DNA from: an uncultured Flavobacteriaceae bacterium
GTDB taxonomy: Bacteria; Bacteroidota; Bacteroidia; Flavobacteriales; Flavobacteriaceae
NCBI GenBank assembly: GCA_905381055.1
Contig: CAJPUR010000013.1
Span: 1-64,000, forward strand
Length of the DNA: 64,000 nt
Direction of reading: 5' to 3'
Under the pieces are notes generated by a model. That model saw only the letters and a list, made by a program, of their open reading frames with translations, searched no databases and had not been told where the DNA came from. The position numbers were made by a program, and so were the translations under genes. Shown in pieces: positions 49,785 through 59,705 of this stretch (within the stretch, counting starts at the first letter, position 1; each line of letters begins with the position of its first letter).

Positions 49785-52604
49785 TTAAAACCATTTTCTA
49801 TTAAATAATCCAAGCAATGTTTTAGGTTCTAATGCAATAACAAATCTTAAAGAAGATAAATAATTTTTATTATTTAATTCAATTTGATTTTCTGAAGACT
49901 GAATAGGTAAAAATATTTCAAGAAAGTCAGGTAGCAAATTTAGTCTTATGCCAGAATCATAATATCCCTTAGGTAATGAGCCAATATTCTTTGAAATACC
50001 AATATCAGCATATAATTCAATCCATTTCCATAGTCCAATACCTATATTTGATGAAATTAGAAAATCGTTTGCAAGTGGATTTTTAAATTTAGACTTAAAC
50101 CCTCCTTCAGACATAATAAATTGTTGACTATAAATTCCTTTTTCTTCAGATCTTCCAAGATAATTATATTCAAAAAGATAATCACTTGCACGATTTAAAC
50201 TAAAATCAAAGAATTTGTTATAAGTCAAATAATCATAATTTAAAAATTTACCCATAAAAAGTCTTAATGAAATTTGACGTGCATTTTTTAGAATTCTTCT
50301 ATATTCGGCAGTAAAAGTAAATTTTGAAAAAATTTTAGATAATTGTAGCTGTGATTTGAAAGTTTTGTATTTCACAGCTCCTTTTCCTGAATATAAATAT
50401 TCAATCATTCCAATTCCATAATTTGGATCAGTTTGTATAGTGGATATTCTATCTCTATTTACACTCAACCAAGAAAAAGATAACAACTGACGTATATCAG
50501 ATCTAAAATCATTTGGCCTAAAAACAAAGCTTAACGATGGATTATATGTTGTGTATCTTAAATTACTTTCATAATGATATGTTTGAGCTCTTAATGAAAT
50601 CCTTGTTAAAAAATTTGAACTTTCTTCATTGTGAAAATTATAAATACCTTGAATAGATCCAACAAGATTTTTCTCAATTGTAGAATATAAGGGGATAATA
50701 TTTATAATTGAGGGTTTATTCTTAAATGTCTTATTATGAAGTCTAAAACCTAAAATTAAACCATCATATGCATTAAAATCAGTTATTGGATTATAAAATA
50801 ATTGATTTTGTTTAGGATTTTCTAGGTCTTTTATAAATTTGAAATTTAATGTTTTCCATTTAAATTTATTAGATATTTTTTTAAAATTATTTCTATGATT
50901 TTTCTCAGGGAATTTTAAATCTGAATTAATTCCAATAAAATCTGGCTTTACATTATCAAATTTTATTTCATCTGAGTAATTTTTATCTATCCACTTATAT
51001 GATATTAAAGAGTCATTTTTAATCAGTCCAATTTTGTATGGTATCTTCTTGTCATTCCTCTCAATTATTTTTAAAATAATTGATTCGTCAGAAATATTAA
51101 TATGTTTAAATTTAAAATCAATTGATATTCTATCTTTTAAATAATCTTCAAAAAACCAATCAATGTTTTTTTTTGTTTGAGATTTAAAATTCTTTTTAAT
51201 CATTGAATAATCAATTGGTTTATCAAAAACTTTTTTTATTGAATTAAGAATACTACGTTCACCAATAAATTCATCAAGAAACTTAAACCCAACACCAAGA
51301 TGACCAGGAGTTGATATTTCATCATTAAACTTAATTAATCTATCTTTTGAAGTCAATGGTGATTGATGATTATTATTTCTTAACATAAATTCATAGGATT
51401 CTAAAAATCCATCATTAAATTTCATTTTTGATAAATTATAGCCCTTGAGAATTGTTTTTAAAAATGGAATTTCAGGTACTTCTCCAAGTATTTTATAATC
51501 AGGATAAAAATGATCAATATATTTGATAGTCATGTAAGTTAATATACCTTCAAAAATCCAATAGTTATATCTAAAATCTATTTGAAGTCTTTCATTTAAA
51601 TATTGAGTTAAATATACTTTTAGAATACTTATTTCATGAAAAAAAGAATCATTATAAGGTCTGAGATAGTCAGGCAATAGGGATAGTCCATAATTTGGAT
51701 TTTTGTTGTACTCTATCTGGGAAATTAGCATTTTTGAATGCGGGTAAGCACCTAGTTTTGAATTAACAAAATCATTAATTTTTTGAAAATTGTTTAATTC
51801 TTCTTTGGCAGATAAACCCATTGAATTAATATCTGTAATAAAGTTTATTGAATTTGTTTTAATTGATTTATATTTTTTTCCAGTTGTAATATGAAATTGA
51901 ATGTCTGAAAACTTTTTCCCATAAAAAGTAATATTTTTAAAGCCATCAACTTCTTTGATAAAATTAGAATACAGGTTTGAGTTAATATTGAATTTTTCAG
52001 GAATAATCCATTTAATTCTATAATCACTAGGTAGTCGAGATATTTCCTCAAGATCAAGGTTACTATTCTTAATCCATTTATTATTAATAATTGGACAAAC
52101 AGATATAAACCAATCTTTTAGAAAAAAATCATTTTTTGCTTTTATTCCATATCCTGTAAATTTGTCATCAGCGATTTTTATTAGGTAATTTAATTTTATT
52201 TTAACACTATCACCAACATTTAAGGGATTCAAAAGCAAAATTTTAATAATGTCATTTTGATTTTCAATCCTACTCCAAATTAATTTTTCATTCAAAGATG
52301 AAATAGATTTAATTTCAGTAAAGCCTCTTTTAGATTTTTTTGAAAAATAAAAACTTCTATCATATTCTTCAGCAAGTCTTTTAGCAAGTTGAGATTCAGT
52401 TGATGAATATGAATTTGACCAGTCATTTAAATAAACATCACTTAATTTGAAATCTGATCTATTTTTAAAGATGATTTCTTGTTTAATAAGAATTTCATTA
52501 TTCTCAGGATTGAATTCTGCGTCAATTAAATATCTAGTTTGTTGTGAATTAACAATAAATAGTTTTAATATTAAAAATGAAAAATAGAAATATTTCATAT
52601 TCAT
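49785..52604 (-). CDS. M1-like metalloprotease fold protein with a probable C-terminal barrel
   Basis: A 939-aa exported protein. Residues 1-20 are a signal peptide. The N-terminal half resembles the M1 aminopeptidase fold (beta domain, then a helical region), but the position of HExxH (about residues 325-345) reads ILKVYLTQYLNERLQ and the downstream glutamate region is YWIFEGILTYM, so the zinc-binding motif is absent and peptidase activity is unlikely. From about residue 600 it has strand-like segments (RISLRAQTYHYESNL) and ends in an aromatic residue (NRKWF), suggesting an outer-membrane barrel. Function unknown. It stands between the E1 gene and the second uvrA on the same strand. Confidence 0.72.
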   Translation of the reverse strand: MNMKYFYFSFLILKLFIVNSQQTRYLIDAEFNPENNEILIKQEIIFKNRSDFKLSDVYLNDWSNSYSSTESQLAKRLAEEYDRSFYFSKKSKRGFTEIKSISSLNEKLIWSRIENQNDIIKILLLNPLNVGDSVKIKLNYLIKIADDKFTGYGIKAKNDFFLKDWFISVCPIINNKWIKNSNLDLEEISRLPSDYRIKWIIPEKFNINSNLYSNFIKEVDGFKNITFYGKKFSDIQFHITTGKKYKSIKTNSINFITDINSMGLSAKEELNNFQKINDFVNSKLGAYPHSKMLISQIEYNKNPNYGLSLLPDYLRPYNDSFFHEISILKVYLTQYLNERLQIDFRYNYWIFEGILTYMTIKYIDHFYPDYKILGEVPEIPFLKTILKGYNLSKMKFNDGFLESYEFMLRNNNHQSPLTSKDRLIKFNDEISTPGHLGVGFKFLDEFIGERSILNSIKKVFDKPIDYSMIKKNFKSQTKKNIDWFFEDYLKDRISIDFKFKHINISDESIILKIIERNDKKIPYKIGLIKNDSLISYKWIDKNYSDEIKFDNVKPDFIGINSDLKFPEKNHRNNFKKISNKFKWKTLNFKFIKDLENPKQNQLFYNPITDFNAYDGLILGFRLHNKTFKNKPSIINIIPLYSTIEKNLVGSIQGIYNFHNEESSNFLTRISLRAQTYHYESNLRYTTYNPSLSFVFRPNDFRSDIRQLLSFSWLSVNRDRISTIQTDPNYGIGMIEYLYSGKGAVKYKTFKSQLQLSKIFSKFTFTAEYRRILKNARQISLRLFMGKFLNYDYLTYNKFFDFSLNRASDYLFEYNYLGRSEEKGIYSQQFIMSEGGFKSKFKNPLANDFLISSNIGIGLWKWIELYADIGISKNIGSLPKGYYDSGIRLNLLPDFLEIFLPIQSSENQIELNNKNYLSSLRFVIALEPKTLLGLFNRKWF

Positions 52605-52613
52605 AAAATTAAA

Positions 52614-55442
52614 CTAATTCATTTCTTTATTTAAATATTTACCTGTATAACTTTTTTTATTTAGTAATATTTTTTCAGGTGAACCTTCAAATAAAATTTC
52701 TCCTCCATTTTTTCCTCCCTCTTTTCCAATATCGATTATATAGTCTACTTGCTTAATTACATCCAAATTATGTTCAATAATGATGATAGTATTTCCTTTA
52801 TTAGTTAATTCATTTAAAACTTTCAAAAGAACCCTTATATCTTCAAAATGTAAGCCAGTAGTAGGTTCATCTAGTATATAAAGAGTGTTACCAGTGTCTT
52901 TTTTAGATAATTCTGTAGCTAATTTTACTCTTTGTGCTTCACCACCTGATAATGTTGTTGATGATTGACCTAATGTAATATATCCAAGACCAACATTTTT
53001 GAGGGTTTGAAGTTTCCTGTAAATCTTTGGAATAGCATCAAAATATTTTAAGGCCTCATTAATTGTCATTGACAATACATCATAAATAGACTTACCTTTA
53101 TATCTTATTTCTAAGGTTTCTCTGTTGAATCTTTTTCCTTGACATGTTTCACATTCAATATAAATATCAGGAAGAAAACTCATCTCAATAACTCTCTTTC
53201 CACCTCCTTTACAATTTTCACATCTTCCACCAGATACATTGAAACTAAATCTACCTGGTTTGTATCCTCTTGCTTTTGATTCAATAGTTAATGAAAATAA
53301 TTCTCTAATTTCATTAAATAGTCCAGTATAGGTAGCTGGGTTACTTCTAGGAGTTCTTCCAATAGGAGATTGATTTACATCAACTACCTTATCAAGGTTT
53401 TTTATTCCTTTTACCTCATCATAATACAAAGGTTTTTTAACTCCATTAAAATAAAAGTTATTAAGAATAGGATATAAAGTCTCATTAATAAGAGTTGATT
53501 TTCCGCTACCTGAAACACCAGTTACACCAATCATTAATCCTAAAGGTAATTTTAGATTGATTCCTTTCAAATTATTACCTCTACAGTTAAAAATTTCTAA
53601 AAACTTACCATTCCCATTTCTTCGTTTGATTGGAATATCAATTTTTTTATGTCCAGTTAAATATTTTGCGGTAATTGATTTTTCCTTAATTATTTGCAAT
53701 GGAGAACATGAAGAAATTATATCACCACCATTTTTTCCAGCTAATGGTCCAATATCAATAATATGATCAGATTTGAGCATCATATCTTTGTCATGCTCAA
53801 CAACTATTATTGAATTTCCAATATCTCTTAAAGACCTTAATGAATTAATTAATTTTTCGTTGTCCCTTTGATGCAATCCAATACTGGGTTCGTCGAGAAT
53901 ATATAAAACATTAACCAATCTTGACCCTATTTGGGTTGCCAACCTGATTCTTTGAGATTCACCCCCAGATAAAGATTTAGATGGTCTGCTTAATGTAAGA
54001 TAATTTAAACCAACATCTAATAAAAATTTAAGACGGTTTTTAATCTCTTTAATAATTTCATTGGCAATTTTTAATTCAAGCCCAGATAAATCATTTTCTA
54101 AGTTTTTAAACCAGTTATTTAATTCACCAATATCTAGTTCTGACAATTGATGTATATTTTTATTGTTAATAATAAAATATAATGCTTCTTTGTTTAACCT
54201 TGAACCATTACACTCAGAACAAGGTTGTTTTTCCATAAATTCACCTGCCCATCTTTTAATATTTTGGGAGTCACTATTTTGATACTGATATTCAATAAAA
54301 TTAACAATTCCTTCATAATCAATTTCATATCTTCTGGTTACTCCTAATGTTTTTGATTGAACCGAAAACTTTTCATTACCCCCAAACAAAATTATATCTA
54401 AAGCTGTTTTTGGAATCACTTTAATTGGATCATCCAATGAAAAATTATATTTTTCAGAAATAGTTTTAATTTGTTTAAAAGCCCAATTTTTATTTTTTTG
54501 ACCTAAAGGAACAATTCCACCATTATTTATTGTTAATTTTTCATTTGGAATTATTTTTTTAATATTAACAATATTTTTATAACCCAATCCCTTGCAGGAG
54601 TTACACATTCCTTTTGGTGAATTAAAAGAAAAACTATTTGGTTCAGGTTTACTATATGATATTCCTGTTTTTTGACACATCAACTCTTTGCTGAAAAACC
54701 TTAAAGATTTTTTTTCTGGATCAAAAATCAATATTGATTCTTTACCATAATAGATTGCTGTTTTTATTGATTCATTAAGCCTTTGATTTACATTTTCATT
54801 TTTTAAAATTGTAAGCCTATCAATAAGTAATTCAATATCATGAATTTTATATCTATCAAGTTTTAAACCAGGAGTTAAATCAATAATTTTACCGTCAACT
54901 CTTACTTTATTAAATCCCTGGCGAGATAAATTCTCTAATAATTCTCTGTAATGCCCTTTTCTAGATTTTATTATTGGTGATAGTATATAGATTTTATTAT
55001 TTATATATTCAGATTTAATAATTTCAATTATTTGGTCGTTTGTATAACTAACCATTTTCTCATTAGTTTTAAAACTATATGCAATTCCAATTCTTGAAAA
55101 CAGTAACCTAAGAAAGTCGTATATTTCAGTAATAGTTCCAACAGTTGATCTTGGGCTTTTAGAAGTAGTTTTTTGTTCTATTGCAATGACTGGTGACAAA
55201 CCATTTATTTTATCTACATCTGGCCTTTCAATATTTCCAATAAATTGTCTAACATATGCAGAGAAGGTTTCCATATATCTTCTTTGTCCTTCAGCATAAA
55301 TAGTGTCAAATGCCAAGGAGGATTTTCCACTTCCGGAAACTCCGGTTATAACTACAAATTTATTTCTTGGGATTTTAAGATTTATATTCTTTAAATTGTG
55401 TACTCTGGCACCTTTAATATTTATATAGTTATTGTTTTTCAA
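52614..55442 (-). CDS. uvrA: Excinuclease ABC subunit UvrA (second copy)
   Basis: A 942-aa UvrA. Two ABC modules carry Walker A GVSGSGKSS and GVSGSGKST, signatures LSGGESQR and LSGGEAQR, and zinc-finger cysteine pairs (CNSCKGLGY, CSECNGSR, CENCKGGGK, CETCQGKR). It differs clearly from the first copy in the block METFSAYVRQFIGNIERPDVD. Translation has no ATG option: I choose the TTG at 55442, giving MKNNNYINIKGARVHNLKN, against a TTG at 55469 that adds nine basic residues. Thus neither uvrA starts with ATG. No uvrB or uvrC is in the window. Confidence 0.93.
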   Translation of the reverse strand: MKNNNYINIKGARVHNLKNINLKIPRNKFVVITGVSGSGKSSLAFDTIYAEGQRRYMETFSAYVRQFIGNIERPDVDKINGLSPVIAIEQKTTSKSPRSTVGTITEIYDFLRLLFSRIGIAYSFKTNEKMVSYTNDQIIEIIKSEYINNKIYILSPIIKSRKGHYRELLENLSRQGFNKVRVDGKIIDLTPGLKLDRYKIHDIELLIDRLTILKNENVNQRLNESIKTAIYYGKESILIFDPEKKSLRFFSKELMCQKTGISYSKPEPNSFSFNSPKGMCNSCKGLGYKNIVNIKKIIPNEKLTINNGGIVPLGQKNKNWAFKQIKTISEKYNFSLDDPIKVIPKTALDIILFGGNEKFSVQSKTLGVTRRYEIDYEGIVNFIEYQYQNSDSQNIKRWAGEFMEKQPCSECNGSRLNKEALYFIINNKNIHQLSELDIGELNNWFKNLENDLSGLELKIANEIIKEIKNRLKFLLDVGLNYLTLSRPSKSLSGGESQRIRLATQIGSRLVNVLYILDEPSIGLHQRDNEKLINSLRSLRDIGNSIIVVEHDKDMMLKSDHIIDIGPLAGKNGGDIISSCSPLQIIKEKSITAKYLTGHKKIDIPIKRRNGNGKFLEIFNCRGNNLKGINLKLPLGLMIGVTGVSGSGKSTLINETLYPILNNFYFNGVKKPLYYDEVKGIKNLDKVVDVNQSPIGRTPRSNPATYTGLFNEIRELFSLTIESKARGYKPGRFSFNVSGGRCENCKGGGKRVIEMSFLPDIYIECETCQGKRFNRETLEIRYKGKSIYDVLSMTINEALKYFDAIPKIYRKLQTLKNVGLGYITLGQSSTTLSGGEAQRVKLATELSKKDTGNTLYILDEPTTGLHFEDIRVLLKVLNELTNKGNTIIIIEHNLDVIKQVDYIIDIGKEGGKNGGEILFEGSPEKILLNKKSYTGKYLNKEMN

Positions 55443-55559
55443 TTTTTTTTTTAATCGTCTAAAATACAATTTTTAATTTCAATTTTAATTATTAATTAAA
55501 TCAGATTTATTGCCTTAATCAAATAAAGGATTAACTTTAAATTTTAAATTTATTAATCA

Positions 55560-56942
55560 ATGCCTTTAATTAATTCGATTGCTGGTATAAGAGGTACTAT
55601 AGGGGGGAAGGTAGGGGATAATTTAACTCCAGTAGATTTATGCATATTTACTTCTGCTTATGGTGCGTACATAAAAAAAATTAATTCTAAAAAAAAAATA
55701 AAAATTGTAATTGGTAGAGATGCAAGGGTTACTGGTAATATAATTGAACCAATTGTAATAAATACATTATTATCTTTAGGAATAGATGTTGTCAATTTAG
55801 ATTTGGCTACAACACCTACAGTTTCTATTTCAGTTTCGATAGAAAATGCTGACGGGGGAATTGTTATTAGTGCAAGCCATAATGGATTAGAATGGAATGC
55901 ATTAAAACTATTAAATAGAGATGGTGAGTTCTTAACCAACGATGATATAATAGAAATAAAAAAAAATATTAAAAAAAAGGATTTTATCTTTTCTGATATT
56001 AATTCAATAGGTAAATCATTTAATAAAAAGCATTATCTAGACTCACACATTGATCTAATTTTAAAATTAGATTTAATAGATAAGGAATTAATTAAATCAT
56101 CAAAATTTAAAGTAGTTGTTGATGGTATTAATTCTGTGGGAGGAATTGCAGTCCCAAAATTATTAAAAAATTTAGGTGTAGAGGTAATAGAGTTATCTTG
56201 TAATCCAAATGGAAAATTTAAAAGGAACCCAGAACCTTTAGCAAATAATTTAAGTGAATTATCTGATTTAGTAATTAAAAACAATGCTGATTTCGGAATA
56301 GCTATAGATCCAGATGTAGATAGACTAGCATTTATTGATGAAAAAGGAATACCTTTTGGTGAAGAATATACTTTAGTGGCTTGTGCATATCATGTATTAT
56401 CAAACAAAGTTGGTAATTCCGTTTCTAATTTATCTTCAACTCAAGCTCTAAAAGATGTTACTGAAAATTTTGGGGGTAATTATTATTCAAGTCCTGTAGG
56501 TGAGGCTAATGTTGTAAAAATTATGAAAGAAAGAAATGCTATAATAGGGGGAGAGGGAAATGGAGGAGTGATTTTACCTGAACTCCATTACGGAAGAGAC
56601 GCATTAGTTGGCTCAGCACTTTTTTTATCATTATTAAGCTCTTTAAATAAAACAGTATCTGAATTAAAAGAAATTTTACCAAAATATCATATTAGTAAAG
56701 GTAAAATAACTTTTAATGAAATAGAGAAATTAGAAATTATTTTTAACAGGATCAAAAGTCTTTATGCAGATAATAATTTAAATTTGGATGATGGAGTTAA
56801 GATTATTTTTGATGATTCATGGGTTCATATAAGATCATCAAATACTGAGCCGATAATTAGAATTTATTCAGAGGCAAAAACTTATGAGAAAGCAGAAAAA
56901 TTAAATAATAAATTTGTAAAATTAATTAATAATTTAGTGTAA
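55560..56942 (+). CDS. glmM: Phosphoglucosamine mutase (GlmM)
   Basis: A 460-aa alpha-D-phosphohexomutase. The catalytic serine is S106 in the loop ISASHNG, preceded by SIAGIRGTIGG at the N terminus; the metal site is DPDVDRLAF and the sugar-binding loop is GEGNGGVI. The C-terminal HIRSSNTEPIIRIYSEA is the phosphate-binding loop. The reaction is glucosamine-6-phosphate to glucosamine-1-phosphate for peptidoglycan and lipopolysaccharide; PMM/PGM activity cannot be excluded. It converges on the acyltransferase gene with no gap between stops. Confidence 0.92.
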   Translation: MPLINSIAGIRGTIGGKVGDNLTPVDLCIFTSAYGAYIKKINSKKKIKIVIGRDARVTGNIIEPIVINTLLSLGIDVVNLDLATTPTVSISVSIENADGGIVISASHNGLEWNALKLLNRDGEFLTNDDIIEIKKNIKKKDFIFSDINSIGKSFNKKHYLDSHIDLILKLDLIDKELIKSSKFKVVVDGINSVGGIAVPKLLKNLGVEVIELSCNPNGKFKRNPEPLANNLSELSDLVIKNNADFGIAIDPDVDRLAFIDEKGIPFGEEYTLVACAYHVLSNKVGNSVSNLSSTQALKDVTENFGGNYYSSPVGEANVVKIMKERNAIIGGEGNGGVILPELHYGRDALVGSALFLSLLSSLNKTVSELKEILPKYHISKGKITFNEIEKLEIIFNRIKSLYADNNLNLDDGVKIIFDDSWVHIRSSNTEPIIRIYSEAKTYEKAEKLNNKFVKLINNLV

Positions 56943-57818
56943 TTAATTTTTTAAATATTTAAACCTATTGTGAGTCCAAAGATATTGAGAAGGGTCTTTT
57001 CTTATTTGATTTTCTAATTTATCATAAAAAATATCTGTAATTTGATTAGTCTTTGTTTTTTTTGGAAATTCAGATACCAAACTAACTTTAGCAGTATAAA
57101 AGCCCCTTTTTTCTCTGTTTACTGAAGTATAAACTACAGGGAAATCATATTCTTTAGAAACTATTTCAGCACCACTAAAAACAGGTACTTTGTTTCCTAA
57201 AAAATTTCTCCAATATGTCTTAGCTCTTGGTTTAGGACTTTGGTCCATTACAAAACCATACAAAGCTATCTTTTTATCTTTAAAATCATTTCTAATTGAA
57301 ACCAATGCTTTATATCTATTTAATAGATAGGATTTATTTCTTTCCCTTGCTTTAGAAAATAATTTATCAAAATACTTATTTGATAAAGGGGTATAAATCC
57401 CATATGCAGGATAGTCAAGATGAAGGCCTATAGAAAGCATTCCTTCCCAACTAGAAAAATGTCCACAAACCAGGACAACACTTTTTGATTTTTTTTGAAA
57501 AGATTGAATAAGTTGGATATTTTGAAATTTAAATCTTTTTTTCATTTCATTTTTAGAAATAGTTAAACCTTTTATCATTTCAATAAATACATCACACATG
57601 TGAGCATAGAATTTTTTTTCAATAAGATTCAATTCATTTTTAGAAATCTTAGGGAAACATAATAATATATTTTTCCTCACAATTTTATGTCTATATTTAA
57701 AAATTCTATATAGAATAAAACTTATAAAATCAGATATTAAATATAATATTGAATAAGGTAATAAAGATGTTATTAATATAAAAGGGTAAGAAAATATATA
57801 AACAAAAAAATTCAACAA
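56943..57818 (-). CDS. Lysophospholipid acyltransferase family (LpxL/HtrB-like)
   Basis: A 291-aa inner-membrane protein of the lipid A acyltransferase family. A hydrophobic anchor spans residues 3-35, and the catalytic H-x4-E motif is GHFSSWEG (H120, E125). It probably adds a secondary acyl chain to lipid A or a related lipid. The start is TTG at 57818: in-frame TAA lies upstream, and no ATG is found at the N terminus. A minus-strand TATCTTTG (57839-57832) is a likely -7 element and leaves a leader of about 8 bases. Confidence 0.88.
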   Translation of the reverse strand: MLNFFVYIFSYPFILITSLLPYSILYLISDFISFILYRIFKYRHKIVRKNILLCFPKISKNELNLIEKKFYAHMCDVFIEMIKGLTISKNEMKKRFKFQNIQLIQSFQKKSKSVVLVCGHFSSWEGMLSIGLHLDYPAYGIYTPLSNKYFDKLFSKARERNKSYLLNRYKALVSIRNDFKDKKIALYGFVMDQSPKPRAKTYWRNFLGNKVPVFSGAEIVSKEYDFPVVYTSVNREKRGFYTAKVSLVSEFPKKTKTNQITDIFYDKLENQIRKDPSQYLWTHNRFKYLKN

Positions 57819-57831
57819 TGAGTATTTTTAA

Positions 57832-57839
57832 CAAAGATA
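57832..57839 (-). promoter_or_regulatory. -7 element (TATCTTTG) of the acyltransferase gene
   Basis: Matches TANNTTTG and ends 13 bases before the TTG start. A possible -33 TTG (57858-57856) is 16 bases away, shorter than usual. Confidence 0.35.
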
Positions 57840-57867
57840 AGTATATTTACAAAATCAATTTTAATAA

Positions 57868-58515
57868 ATGATAAAAGGTCTTCACCCATTAGTTTTGATA
57901 GTTATTATAGCAAATGTCCTTATTTCAATTAAGGGTTTTAAAGACATATATTTTTTTGAAAAATATAAGTTTAATGTTTCAGCTATAAAATCAAATCAAT
58001 GGATTAGATATTTAAGTTCTGGATTTCTTCATGTAGACTATAATCATTTATTTCTAAATATGCTTTCATTATATTTCTTTGGAGATGTAGTTCTATATTC
58101 AATTGGAATAATAAATTTCATTTTTCTTTATTTAGGCAGTTTATTTTTAGGTAATTTTTTTGCCTTTTATTTTCATCAAAATAATGATAATTATTCTGCA
58201 GTAGGAGCAAGTGGAGCTGTTATTGGAGTTGTCTTTAGCGCTATATTGCTTCAACCTGACATGAAGTTAATGTTTATATTATTTCCTATTCCACTTCCTG
58301 GTTATGTTTTTGGACTTGGATATTTAATTTATACTTTATTTGGAATGAAAAATCAAAATGATTCAATTGGCCATACTGCTCACTTTGGTGGTGCATTAGG
58401 AGGAGTAATTTTAACAATTATATTTGCTCCAAATGTATTAATAACTTCACTATATACACTCTTACTTATTTTTGCGACAATATTAATATGTGGAATTCTT
58501 TTTTTTAAAAAATAA
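57868..58515 (+). CDS. Rhomboid-family intramembrane serine protease
   Basis: A 215-aa six-helix membrane protease. The catalytic serine S115 lies in GASGAVIG, the catalytic histidine H172 in HTAHFGGALGG, and the supporting HLFLNMLSL (H60 and N64) region is present. It cleaves transmembrane segments of unknown substrates. It converges on the TlpA-like gene with 1 base between stops, and is divergent from the acyltransferase gene across 49 bases. Confidence 0.94.
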   Translation: MIKGLHPLVLIVIIANVLISIKGFKDIYFFEKYKFNVSAIKSNQWIRYLSSGFLHVDYNHLFLNMLSLYFFGDVVLYSIGIINFIFLYLGSLFLGNFFAFYFHQNNDNYSAVGASGAVIGVVFSAILLQPDMKLMFILFPIPLPGYVFGLGYLIYTLFGMKNQNDSIGHTAHFGGALGGVILTIIFAPNVLITSLYTLLLIFATILICGILFFKK

Positions 58516-58516
58516 G

Positions 58517-59626
58517 TTAATTTAGAAGTTCATCAATCTTTTCTTCAAGTGCAGCACCTCTTAAATTTTTAGCCAGAATCTTCCCGTCTTCATCAATAAT
58601 AAAAGCTGCAGGAATTGCAGTAATATTATATAATTTAGCAATAGGATCTTGCCAAAATTTCAAATTTGAGACATGGCTCCAAATTAAACCATCATCTTGA
58701 ATAGCCTTTAACCAGCTTTCCTTATTTCTGTCTAAAGATACTCCAACGATTTCTAAACCTTTTTTATTCATCTTTTTATACAATTTAACTAAATTTGGAT
58801 TTTCAATTCTACATGGCCTGCACCAAGCAGCCCAAAAGTCAATAATTGTTATTTTCCCCTTTAAATCATTAAGATTAACTAATTCTCCAAATTCATTAGG
58901 CCCCTCAAAATTGGGAGCAATTTGCCCTATATCGGTTGGATCAATAGGCTTGTTAATTACATTGTAAATATTTTTTCCCGAGCTACTATTTTTTATTCTT
59001 TCTGAAAAATTAGAATATAATTTTCTTACACTATCTAACCCTAAAGATTTCGATGAAATAACACTTTCTAGAACAAGTGAAGCGATATATGAATTTCTAT
59101 TATCTGAAATAAATTCATTCTGAAAGTCAAAAAACTTTAGTTGAAGTTCTTTAGCTTGATCTTGCAGATCAGCTACTAGAATGTTATCGCCTAAATTGGA
59201 AGCTTTGCCAATTTCATTTGCGATATCATTATACGAATTTGTTAACGACTGAGATTCCTTATTATATCTATTTAAATCATCATTTGAAATTGTTCCTTTG
59301 ACTAATGATTTTCTTAAACTGTCTTTAAAAATAGTCACATCAATATCACCTTCCTCAATTACCAAAGGAATTGAATAATTTAATTTTTTAACTAAAAGAA
59401 AGTTAAGATCAGGATAGTCAACAGGTCCATTAAATGAAAATTTACTATTTTTTACAATTGATGAATCAATAGTGATTGCTTGATTATTAGTATTAACTAT
59501 TCTGTAAACTTTTTCTCCATCATCAATGTTTATTGACCCTAATATTTTAAAAGTACCAGAATCATTAGAGCACGATGTTAAAATTGCAATTAAAACTGTT
59601 GTTATTACGAAGAATAATTTTTTCAT
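58517..59626 (-). CDS. TlpA-like thioredoxin-fold lipoprotein
   Basis: A 369-aa envelope lipoprotein. The lipobox is LTSC (C19). Residues about 25-110 are a DUF4369-like beta domain, about 115-215 are helical, and the C-terminal thioredoxin domain carries an intact WCRPC active site (C269, C272). It probably reduces disulfides in periplasmic proteins, as in cytochrome c maturation. A minus-strand TAAATTTG (59638-59631) ends 4 bases before the ATG, predicting a leaderless transcript. It is divergent from aroC. Confidence 0.9.
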   Translation of the reverse strand: MKKLFFVITTVLIAILTSCSNDSGTFKILGSINIDDGEKVYRIVNTNNQAITIDSSIVKNSKFSFNGPVDYPDLNFLLVKKLNYSIPLVIEEGDIDVTIFKDSLRKSLVKGTISNDDLNRYNKESQSLTNSYNDIANEIGKASNLGDNILVADLQDQAKELQLKFFDFQNEFISDNRNSYIASLVLESVISSKSLGLDSVRKLYSNFSERIKNSSSGKNIYNVINKPIDPTDIGQIAPNFEGPNEFGELVNLNDLKGKITIIDFWAAWCRPCRIENPNLVKLYKKMNKKGLEIVGVSLDRNKESWLKAIQDDGLIWSHVSNLKFWQDPIAKLYNITAIPAAFIIDEDGKILAKNLRGAALEEKIDELLN

Positions 59627-59630
59627 ATTT

Positions 59631-59638
59631 CAAATTTA
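59631..59638 (-). promoter_or_regulatory. -7 element (TAAATTTG) directly before the TlpA-like gene
   Basis: Four bases separate the element from the ATG, so transcription should begin at or near the start codon. No clear -33 TTG. Confidence 0.4.
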
Positions 59639-59705
59639 ATGATTAACATTCATATAATTAAATTACTCCGTTATCAATTTTAACTACAAATTTTAATAAT
59701 AGCAG

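Noticed and set aside
56915-56985. A+T-only inverted repeat around the glmM/acyltransferase junction as terminator
   Set aside because: The stem has only A-T pairs, expected by chance in such sequence, so a terminator is not supported.
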